In this document: positions 1 through 7,513 of the stretch, piece after piece
Layout: every line of letters begins with the position of its first letter
How positions within the stretch are numbered: position 1 is the first letter of the stretch
Source of the DNA: Entamoeba histolytica HM-1:IMSS
Lineage: Eukaryota > Evosea > Mastigamoebida > Endamoebidae
Length of the DNA: 14,378 bases
Assembly: GCF_000208925.1 (NCBI RefSeq)
Contig: NW_001915215.1
Span: 1-14,378, forward strand
Reading direction: 5' to 3'
Notes under the pieces: model-generated
The model's input: only the letters and a program-made list of their open reading frames with translations
Database searches by the model: none
What the model was told of the DNA's origin: nothing
Made by a program: the position numbers and the translations under genes

Positions 1-1545
1 ATTTATCTTCTTTTGTTTTCTTCTTTTCTTCATTAACTTCTTTATGAATATAACAATATTATTTAATTAACAAAATACAAACACGTCTCTAAATATTTGA
101 TATTGGAACAAACATTCCATATCATTTTATTCATTGTTATATTATTTTATGCAAATTCTGGTTGAAATTCAAAATAACATTAATTATTTAAAATTCTTTT
201 TGTTCTTTTTTAATATAATCAATCATTTATTCAGATATATTCATTCTATTCTTCTGTGTCTCGTAATACAGATATATTAATAATAAATATATCTTATTTA
301 TTACTTTCTCATTATATTCATTTTATTTCTTTAGTTTCTGATTTTGCAATATTATTTTCTTTTAAAACATTCTTCTTCATTTTGAATTTACAAAATATAC
401 TTTTTAATCATTTGTATTTCAAAGGATAAATAATTTAGTTTGTTTAATACTCATTGTTTAGTTTAGTTGTTATGTATTTAAAAGTAATTAAACGTAATAA
501 TTATTTATCAATTTGATGAATGTTATTTATTAGTAAAAACATTTCATATTCATTTGAATTAAATAACTTCATTTCTTTACTTTTAAAATATACATCATAT
601 TATATTTTATTTAAATGAAAAACATTGATTTCATTTAATTTTACATAAAAAATGTGTTTTTGAAATAAAAGAAATAGAAAATATTTAAAAATAAATGAAT
701 AAATTTATCGATAATTTAACACAACAGTTTGTTTTTATTTATTGATTTGAAATATAAACATCATTAAATAAAAATAAAGTTGTAATGTTATGAATGAATA
801 AAAATGAATAAATAATTTTACATAATTTTTGAAATATCATTATTATTACAATTTTTAATTTCCATTAAACAATTATTTATTTTTTTATTTAGTTACAATG
901 ATTATATTTTTATTCATGAATTATCAATTGGAATGAATGATGGTAAAATTATTAAATAATCAAAATAAAAGAATGAAATATGATTAAATTATTTATTATT
1001 TTATCTTCAATAAACAAAAAGAAATATTAATAATATTGATATTTTAACATATCAAGTATTTTAATAATTAAAACAATGATTATTTCTTCTATTATGTTAT
1101 TTAATATAATTTTATTTGATTTTCATTTCATTTCTTTTATTCAATGTATATTTATAATAATTATATCATTTCTATTCTCTTTTATTTCTTATTCTTATTT
1201 TATTATCTTATTTTTGTTTATCATTTATTATCTTTATTAAATTAATTGATTGAAGTGATGTTGATAAAACATGAAAATTCAAATAACAAAAGATGAAATA
1301 ATAACAATAAAACAGAATTGAATCTTCTTCTCTTCAATATTTTTGTTTTTTTTTTAACAAAAATGAAAAAATACTAAAAAGAAACTAATTATAGAAAATA
1401 ACAATATTATAATTTTATTATTATTATATTATTAATATTATTAAATAATTATTGTTGTAAAAAAAATAAAAATGAATAACATTTATTTAAAATAGAATGA
1501 TGTTCAAAATAATGATTAACTTGATTTGTTAATAACGTGGATTAA
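1..1545. other. AT-rich intergenic region with no recognisable gene
   Basis: This stretch is almost entirely A and T, with many short simple repeats of the kind (A)GAATGAATAAA and TATTATTA. I see no open reading frame of protein-like composition on either strand, no tRNA-like or rRNA-like GC-richer block, and no recognisable LINE or SINE sequence. A lone match to the Entamoeba TATA-like consensus (GTATTTAAAAG, 474-484) is not followed by a reading frame, so I do not treat it as a promoter. A short A/T hairpin is listed separately. Confidence 0.6.
1339..1364. repeat. Short perfect inverted repeat (hairpin) around a T8 loop
   Basis: ATTTTTGTT at 1339-1347 is perfectly complementary to AACAAAAAT at 1356-1364, separated by eight T residues. 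The arms are 9 bp and nearly all A/T, so the structure would be weak and could arise by chance in such AT-rich DNA. It lies about 230 bp upstream of the TLDc-like gene and has no assigned role. Confidence 0.4.
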
Positions 1546-1572
1546 CTATTTAAACATCCATATTTTGAACTT
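1546..1572 (+). promoter_or_regulatory. Entamoeba-type core promoter (TATA-like plus GAAC) of the TLDc-like gene
   Basis: CTATTTAAA at 1546-1554 is close to the Entamoeba TATA-like consensus GTATTTAAA. TTTGAACTT at 1564-1572 carries the GAAC element (GAAC at 1567-1570) that is specific to this genus and lies between the TATA-like box and the transcription start. The ATG at 1595 follows 22 bp later, which fits the very short 5' leaders of Entamoeba genes. The intact promoter suggests that the broken gene downstream may still be transcribed. Confidence 0.6.
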
Positions 1573-1594
1573 ATAAACATCAAATTAAAATAAA

Positions 1595-2161
1595 ATGGGT
1601 GCTGCGCATTCTCTCCAACAAGAAACAAAACATCAAATTGAAGAAATGTTAGAAACAAAAGAAATAATCAAACAAATAGAAGAATGGACAGAAAAAAGAA
1701 TAAACAATGTAATATTTGATTCAGATAAAGATGATTGGAAAGTTGGTACATCAGTATTTGATAAAAGATTAATGAATAAAGAAGATATAATAATTATTAT
1801 TGAAGATTCCGAAGGAAATCAATTTTGAGGATATGTTAATTCTAAAATTGAAGAAGTTGATTGGTATATAAAAGATTCACAATCATTTTTATTTTCATTA
1901 GAAACAAAAGGAAGAAATGAAGGAATGAAGAAATTTGATATTATATTCCAACAATATGCATTTAGTTTATATAATCAAGCAGATAATTATTTATTTTCAT
2001 TTGGAAGTAGTGATATTTATGTTTTTAAAGAAAAAGCTAAAACAGAATCATATTGTCAACAACATTCATATGAATATAAAGGAATGTCAAAAGCACTTTG
2101 TGGAAACGAATATCCATATAATTTCACACCAAAACGAATCATAGTAATTGAAATGAAATGA
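1595..2161 (+). pseudogene. TLDc-domain-like protein interrupted by one in-frame TGA
   Basis: A single frame runs from the ATG at 1595 to the TGA at 2159-2161 (187 residues), broken only by a TGA at 1826-1828. The first 77 codons start MGAAHS, a good N-myristoylation motif (Gly2, Ser6), followed by a charged helical stretch. The part after the stop (GYVNSK..., then FLFSLETKG, FSFGSSDIYVF and an ending RIIVIEMK) has the order of motifs of TLDc domains: an 'FGGY' strand, an 'FLFSL' strand, a glycine-rich 'FG/GG' segment and a final hydrophobic strand. Entamoeba carries many short TLDc-like proteins; their role is unclear, though TLDc domains elsewhere are linked to oxidative-stress protection and V-ATPase binding. 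The TGA sits where the family normally has the first glycine of FGGY, so one change in GGA explains the break. Nothing else is damaged, so this is a very recent pseudogene, a readthrough case or a sequencing error. Family assignment is from memory of motifs. Confidence 0.65.
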
Positions 2162-2392
2162 TTCAATCTAGAATAATTGAAAATGAAATAAAAAAGAATA
2201 AAATTAAAACAATTCATGAAAATGTGAAATAAAAATTTACATAATTCAATGATGATTTATTTTATTTCATTTGAAATATTCACACCCAATGTGTTTTTAA
2301 TAAATAATAAAAGCAATAAGAATGAAAGAGAAATAAAAAGAAATGAATAAACAATTTATTTGTATCATTTCATTGAATTAATTCATTATGAA

Positions 2393-3400
2393 TCAAATGA
2401 ATAAGAAAAATTGAAAAAGGTCAATTAATAGATATATCCATAATTGATTTTCTTCATATTGAGAAGTGATTATTTCAGTTTCTTCAATATGCTCTATTGA
2501 TGTAATAGAGTTCATTTCTAACATGCTCGCATTAGATTGTTCTTCTTCTAATGTGCTGCCAGAATTTCCTGTATAAAACATTAAGTCTTTCATATTTTTT
2601 ATAATGATTGTATGTAGTATTGTTTGTGATGTCTAATTGGAGTCTCAGTGATTTTAATCTTCTTATAGACTCTTTGTGTATTAATTTATTGATAATATAA
2701 CAGGTATTATTTCTACATATATTATTTCTCTATTATTTCTTATTTTCTCTTGTAATTCATTCTATTTATTTATTTTATGAATGTAATTTAATTCTATAAT
2801 CATATCTTGACATATAACAACATCTATAATATATCCTTTCTTTTCTTTCATATTTTGATATTATATATCTTGTCTTCTAGCATGGAATGAATTATCATTA
2901 ACCAATAAATCTTTATTTTAAGTTATAACCATTTCATCAATACTAATACATTTATGATTATTACTAAAATCAATTGCATCAAATTCATTAAGATGGGTAA
3001 TTAATATATGTTTATATATTTGTTTACAAACATAATCATGTTTTGATATTTGATTCTTTTTCATTATGTTTTATTATGATATTTATTTTTATTATGATAA
3101 TACCATTGTTTATTTGTATTGAAAATAATAGTAAAATACTTATGACAATGAAAACGAAAGAAGTGATGAGTGAAATAAATCATATAATTAATGATTTGAT
3201 TGTTATAATAATTGTTATGATGATAGATATTATTATTGAAAAGGTTAATGAGATGATTAATGTATTTCTGACGAGACAGATACTATTTATTTCATGTAAT
3301 CTTCTATCACGTATATTCTTTGGTTGACTGATAAAAATTTCTCTTTCTTTTGTTATGGTTTTTATATATATTGTTGTGTTTCTTGTAAAGCATCACTCAT
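2393..3400 (-). pseudogene. Decayed protein-coding gene, family unknown
   Basis: Protein-like sequence is spread over all three minus frames, so this looks like a broken gene rather than noise. A candidate start at 3398-3400 gives MSDALQETQQYI and then a stop. An open stretch rich in Asn, His and Tyr covers about 3282-3066. From about 3073 to 2693 one frame reads KNQISKHDYVC, HLNEFDAIDFSNN, ISIDEMVI and KGYIIDVVICQDMI, interrupted by stops at 2918-2920, 2861-2863 and 2762-2764. A 65-codon open stretch in another frame (2729-2535) includes ESIRRLKSLRLQLDI and YRKFWQHIRRR. The last 66 codons (2593-2393) return to the previous frame and are acidic (STLEEEQ, IEHIEETEI). I do not recognise the family. 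A transposase remnant was considered, but no DDE triad or terminal repeats are visible. Introns cannot explain all the stops, because they fall inside the best coding-like segments. Confidence 0.4.
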
Positions 3401-3566
3401 TTTTATTATTAAAGAAATAAAAATATCCATAAAAATGAATAAGAATAACAAAATAAAACGACAAAGGATATTCTTAAAATTGAAAAAAGAATCAAACCCT
3501 AAAAATAAAAATAGAATGAAAATAAGAAGAAAACAACAATCTACCCTGAAAATAAAACCCTCCAAG

Positions 3567-3576
3567 GATTTAAATA
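3567..3576 (+). promoter_or_regulatory. TATA-like element of the PfkB kinase gene
   Basis: GATTTAAATA lies 38 bp upstream of the ATG at 3615, the usual place for the TATA-like box in Entamoeba, where leaders are only about 10-20 nt. No GAAC element is visible between it and the ATG, unlike the promoters of the two other plus-strand genes here. The transcription start is probably in the A/C-rich AATCAAACAAG stretch just downstream. Assigned by position and similarity only. Confidence 0.4.
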
Positions 3577-3614
3577 GGATCTAATCAAACAAGAAAATCA
3601 TAAAAGTAAATAAT

Positions 3615-4598
3615 ATGGCTAAGGTTCTTGGTATTGGAAATGCTCTTCTTGACCTTTTAATGACTGTTCCAGATGATGTACTTAATGAATTAGAATTAGC
3701 TAAAGGATCAATGGAAATGATTACTGAAGAAAAAAATAAAAGAATTTTAGAAGTAACTAAACAATATCCAAAAATGGTAGTATCTGGTGGCTCTGCTTCT
3801 AATTGTATTCATGCCATTGCTCATCTTGGTGGAGATTGTACATTCCAAGGAAAAATTGGTAAAGATGCTAATGGTGAAGCTTTTTCAGAAGATTGTAAAA
3901 AATCAGGAATTACACCAAAATTAACAGTAACTGATTTAGCTACTGGTTGTGCTAATACTTTTGTTACTGCTGATGGAGAAAGAACATTTGGTACATTCCT
4001 TGGAGCAGCATGTACTCTTGGAGTAGATGATATTAAAAGTGATATTATGAAAGGAATGAAATTACTTCATACAGAAGGATATTTAATATTTAATACCGAT
4101 ATGTTTAGAAAAATGATGCAAACTGCTAAAGCAGAAGGTGTTACTATTTCTCTTGATGCTGGTTCTTTTAATATTATTAATGATTTTAAATCTTTCTTTG
4201 ATGAACTTCTTAAAGATTATGTTGATATTATTTTCTGTAATGAAGAAGAATCAGAAGCATTAACTGGTCTTTCTGATCCTTATCAAGCAATTGATGCTTT
4301 AGCTAAACTTGTAAAAGTTCCAGTTGTTAAACTTGGTAAAAATGGTTCACTTGTTAAAGTAAATGGAAAAACTGTTAAAGTTGATATCTTTAAGGCTGAT
4401 AAAATTGTTGATACTACAGGTGCAGGTGATTCATATGCTGGTACATTCCTTGCAGGTTGGTTAAGAGGAATTCCAGAAGATAAATGTGCTAAAGCAGCAT
4501 CATTTATTTCATCTAAAGTTATTCAAAAGATGGGTGCAAAATTAACAGAAGAACAATGGGCTGAATATAAAGTTGAAGTTGAAAAGATTTTTGCATAA
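3615..4598 (+). CDS. PfkB-family kinase, adenosine-kinase-like (bacterial type)
   Basis: Predicted cytosolic ATP-dependent sugar or nucleoside kinase of the ribokinase/PfkB fold, 327 residues, the usual length. Family landmarks are in order: an N-terminal strand with the substrate-binding segment GIGNALLDLL (6-15), the glycine pair in SGGSASN (57-63, PfkB signature 1), a lid-like region around DGERTFGTFLGAA (120-132), NEEE (209-212, the metal-linked NxxE-type motif) and DTTGAGDSYAG (266-276, PfkB signature 2). Asp272 is the expected catalytic base and GAG forms the anion hole. The overall pattern (GNALLD, KGSM, SGGSASN, DTTGAGD, final IGAK-like KMGAK) resembles adenosine-kinase-like proteins of bacteria such as Bacteroidetes more than typical eukaryotic adenosine kinases, which hints at lateral transfer (inference). 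The exact substrate (adenosine, inosine/guanosine, ribose or other) cannot be read from the sequence. The gene is intact, intron-free and slightly richer in G/C than its neighbours, consistent with good expression. The start is the first ATG, 38 bp after a TATA-like box. Confidence 0.9.
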   Translation: MAKVLGIGNALLDLLMTVPDDVLNELELAKGSMEMITEEKNKRILEVTKQYPKMVVSGGSASNCIHAIAHLGGDCTFQGKIGKDANGEAFSEDCKKSGITPKLTVTDLATGCANTFVTADGERTFGTFLGAACTLGVDDIKSDIMKGMKLLHTEGYLIFNTDMFRKMMQTAKAEGVTISLDAGSFNIINDFKSFFDELLKDYVDIIFCNEEESEALTGLSDPYQAIDALAKLVKVPVVKLGKNGSLVKVNGKTVKVDIFKADKIVDTTGAGDSYAGTFLAGWLRGIPEDKCAKAASFISSKVIQKMGAKLTEEQWAEYKVEVEKIFA

Positions 4599-4727
4599 AA
4601 TAGTTATTACATTTAAATAATAATTTAACTATAATTTAATTATTTTAGTATTATTTTTTAAAATAAAATAAATAATAAATTATGTATTTTTTTATTAATT
4701 TACTTATTTTTTTAAAATAAAAAAAAT

Positions 4728-4748
4728 GTTTTAAAAAATAAAGAACTT
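4728..4748 (+). promoter_or_regulatory. Core promoter (TATA-like plus GAAC) of the polytopic membrane protein gene
   Basis: GTTTTAAAAA at 4728-4737 is a weak TATA-like box and GAACTT at 4743-4748 matches the Entamoeba GAAC element. The ATG at 4762 follows 13 bp later. The whole spacer from the previous stop codon (4599-4761) is A/T only apart from these few bases and must also carry the 3' end signals of the kinase gene. Confidence 0.5.
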
Positions 4749-4761
4749 AATATTTTAATTA

Positions 4762-7443
4762 ATGGAACAACCAGTTATTCAAATTGATACTAAAGAATCT
4801 AAACCATTATTTAAATTATCTAATTATAGAATGACTGTTCATGCTTTATTACTTTCATTTATTAGTTGTATTTATGGAGGTGTACCTACTATTGTATTAT
4901 TAGTCATTGGTGGAATTATGATTTATGACAATATTAACAAAAATGCTTTTTCTATTAAAGCCTCAATACCATTTATTGTATTAACAGGGTTTTTCTTTTT
5001 ATCGTTAATAGTTAATTTTGTTAGTACTATGGACATTAGTATAAATACATTATTAATATTCTTTACATTAATGATTTATGTTGTGTTATATCTTGTATGT
5101 ATAATGTTTAATTTTAATTTAGTTAAAGAATTTAATTTTATTGATAAAAAAGATATTGAAATTATTTTAAATATTATGTCTTCTACTTTAGGATTTATCT
5201 CTGTTCCAGTTGCAAGTTATGCTATTACTCATTTTATTCCTTCGTTAGAACTTTATGTTCCATTTCTTTTCGTTTTTGTTCATTTAATTACATCACCAAA
5301 TGGAGATGATCCAATTTTAATTTCATTCTCAGCAATTATTACTCTTATTGCATCTGTATTTTCCTTTTTAGAATTAGGTCAATTATATATTATTATGTTA
5401 CCAATGTCAATGTATCTTCTTATATTAACTCCTCATTTACGTTTCTTAGCTTTAGCCTCAGCACCAATGTTTGTAGCAAGTTGTACAATGTTATTATCAG
5501 ATAATATGCTCTATTTTACTTTAGTTGGAATTATTACAGTAATTTTTGTTTTAACAACATTAAAACGACCTAATATAATAGAGTGTACTGTTTTATGTTT
5601 ATTAATATCATTACTTTCCTTTTTAGTATTATCATCTTCAAAATTAAATACTATAACTTTGGTTATAATGTCATTAGGAATCGGTTTAATTGCATTTAGA
5701 ATTAGATTTAATTTTGATCCAATTGTTTTTATTTCTATTGGCTCTGCAGTTGTTACTCTCTTTATGTATCTTCATACTTCATTCCATCATATTTATTTCC
5801 ATATTACTAGATTTATAATTTTTAATATAAATCTTCATGATTTTACTATTATTTATGCAATATTTGCAACATTCACTTTATTGTTACCTTATTTAATGGT
5901 AAAAACAAATAGAACAATATTTAGTATTCTTGCAACTATTTATTCTTTTGGATTAGCTACAATTGAATATATTGTTGCATCAAGAAGAAATGGTATTTTC
6001 TATAATGATACTTATTGTGTTTTTACAGGTGTAATGCTTTGTTTAATTGGTTATTTAATGTATAAAACAAAGAAGATTTATTTAACGTCGTTTGCTATAA
6101 TAATTTCATTTCAAATAGCAAAATTATCAATGTTTATTTTCCCAAGATATTTGTCTATCTTTTCTATTGCTGTTTATCTATCAACTATTATCATTAGACA
6201 GTCTTATCACCCTAATGTAGCTATTGACACTATTTATTTCCTTGTAAATCAAATATGGAATGCATTAACTTCTTTAACTGTTTCTGCAACATTTATTTCA
6301 ACTCTTCATGTTATTTATTTCAATGAAGTACCTACTTATGTTCAAACATTATTAGAAGCATTTTTATTAATGTGTATTCTTGCTACACATGAGTGTTATG
6401 TTTTAAAAAATAATTATTTTGTTATTCCATTTACTGGACTTTTTGGAAGTGCTCTTGGTGTTCTTCTTTCTCTTGGTGCAGACTCTTCTCTTGACCAATT
6501 ACTAATATTCTTTATTGTAGGAATTTTAATATTTACTTCAACTAATTATACTTATAGTATTGCTCATAATTTCCTTACCAGATTAGTGTTTATTATTTCT
6601 CTCTCATTTTTGTTTGCTCATTATATGTTTGGTTATTTACCTATTGCACCTTCTTGGTTCTTTATTTTATTATTACTCCCATCATGTTGTGGTGTTGCTA
6701 TTACAATGGAAACTATCTTTGTAAATCAAAAAACTATTAAATTGTTATTACCATTATATTCTATATTATGTATTTCTCTTCCATTATCATTTGCTGGTGC
6801 AGTAATAACTACTCTTAACCTGGTTCAGTTAAGATCTATTGCAAGTGTAGTTTTTAGTTTACATTTCACATTACATGTAGCTGTTTTAATTGCCAATAAT
6901 ATATCTCAAAAACAAATGATTAAGAAATATTCATACAATACAATGATGACAATTATTAGTGGTCCATGGTCAATTATTATGGGTATTTTCCTTCACTATT
7001 TTGTCTTAAATGGATCATCAATTGCAGTTCTTATTTTTGTTCCTATCTTAGAATTAATTATTGTTGAAAAGTTCGTTAAGTTAGAAGAAAGAAAACGTAG
7101 TGGGTTAGTATTGTTTTCAATTATTATTATTTTGCCAATATTAACTCTTTCAAGTATATTAAAATATGGATTTAATATTTATGTATTAACAACATACATC
7201 TTTATTATTATATGGAACGTTTTTATTATTTATTTTGCTCTATTCCTTTTCACTAAAAAGGAGATTTTCCAATTCCCTATTTTCCTTATTATAACTCAAT
7301 TTGTTGTTTCTATACTAATCCTCTGCTTTACAACAAATGATTTAATGTTTACACAATGTGTTCTTGTCGTTTTTATTGCACCAATTGCTATTTACATGCA
7401 ATTAACTAATAAAACAGAACAGAAAGACTCATTAGTTCTTTGA
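4762..7443 (+). CDS. Large polytopic membrane protein of unknown function
   Basis: An 893-residue protein made up almost wholly of hydrophobic helices; by eye there are roughly two dozen candidate membrane spans from about residue 26 to 880. The short N-terminus (MEQPVIQIDTKESKPLF) and the C-terminal tail (LTNKTEQKDSLVL) are polar and probably cytosolic. The longest polar interruptions are around 50-65 (YDNINKNAFSIK), 120-135 (VKEFNFIDKKDIE) and 770-781 (KFVKLEERKRSG). There is no signal peptide with a cleavage-like site, no ATP-binding or catalytic motif, and no transporter signature that I recognise. No internal duplication is obvious by eye. It is open throughout with no intron and no frame damage, so it is under constraint. 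Candidates in principle are an orphan transporter, a lipid scramblase-like protein or a scaffold of internal membranes, but none is supported. The start is the only ATG near the promoter, 13 bp after the GAAC element. Its 3' end faces the stop of the PP2C gene 70 bp away. Confidence 0.85.
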   Translation: MEQPVIQIDTKESKPLFKLSNYRMTVHALLLSFISCIYGGVPTIVLLVIGGIMIYDNINKNAFSIKASIPFIVLTGFFFLSLIVNFVSTMDISINTLLIFFTLMIYVVLYLVCIMFNFNLVKEFNFIDKKDIEIILNIMSSTLGFISVPVASYAITHFIPSLELYVPFLFVFVHLITSPNGDDPILISFSAIITLIASVFSFLELGQLYIIMLPMSMYLLILTPHLRFLALASAPMFVASCTMLLSDNMLYFTLVGIITVIFVLTTLKRPNIIECTVLCLLISLLSFLVLSSSKLNTITLVIMSLGIGLIAFRIRFNFDPIVFISIGSAVVTLFMYLHTSFHHIYFHITRFIIFNINLHDFTIIYAIFATFTLLLPYLMVKTNRTIFSILATIYSFGLATIEYIVASRRNGIFYNDTYCVFTGVMLCLIGYLMYKTKKIYLTSFAIIISFQIAKLSMFIFPRYLSIFSIAVYLSTIIIRQSYHPNVAIDTIYFLVNQIWNALTSLTVSATFISTLHVIYFNEVPTYVQTLLEAFLLMCILATHECYVLKNNYFVIPFTGLFGSALGVLLSLGADSSLDQLLIFFIVGILIFTSTNYTYSIAHNFLTRLVFIISLSFLFAHYMFGYLPIAPSWFFILLLLPSCCGVAITMETIFVNQKTIKLLLPLYSILCISLPLSFAGAVITTLNLVQLRSIASVVFSLHFTLHVAVLIANNISQKQMIKKYSYNTMMTIISGPWSIIMGIFLHYFVLNGSSIAVLIFVPILELIIVEKFVKLEERKRSGLVLFSIIIILPILTLSSILKYGFNIYVLTTYIFIIIWNVFIIYFALFLFTKKEIFQFPIFLIITQFVVSILILCFTTNDLMFTQCVLVVFIAPIAIYMQLTNKTEQKDSLVL

Positions 7444-7513
7444 AAAGGAAAAAATACTTAAAATTTAATCAAATTTCTTCTTAACACTATTATTTTTCTT
7501 TTGAATGAAATAA
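7444..7513. terminator. Shared 3' intergenic segment between two convergent genes
   Basis: Only 70 bp separate the stop codons of the plus-strand membrane protein gene and the minus-strand phosphatase gene. The segment has T-rich tracts on the plus strand (TTTCTTCTTAACACTATTAT and TTTTTCTTTT) and AATTAATTA near the phosphatase stop, similar to the TAATT and T-rich signals used for polyadenylation in Entamoeba. The 3' UTRs of the two genes very probably overlap as antisense. No single processing site can be fixed by eye. Confidence 0.4.

Noticed and set aside
474..484. Perfect TATA-like GTATTTAAAAG on the plus strand
   Set aside because: There is no GAAC element and no open frame downstream; chance match in AT-rich DNA.
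2973..3040. A GTTTGT...TTTTAG intron of 68 nt on the minus strand
   Set aside because: The boundaries match Entamoeba introns, but the segment contains some of the best coding-like sequence of the decayed gene, and splicing joins it directly to a TAA.
3362..3565. Minus-strand 67-codon frame starting MEGFIFRVDC
   Set aside because: The first 55 residues are Phe/Leu/Ile from A-rich DNA read backwards; only the last 12 codons (MSDALQETQQYI) look like a gene start and are included in the decayed gene.
3043..3584. Two plus-strand open frames (3043-3327 and 3324-3584) upstream of the PfkB gene
   Set aside because: Their products are low-complexity Ile/Met/Phe or Lys/Asn runs, they overlap better minus-strand coding-like segments, and neither has a promoter.
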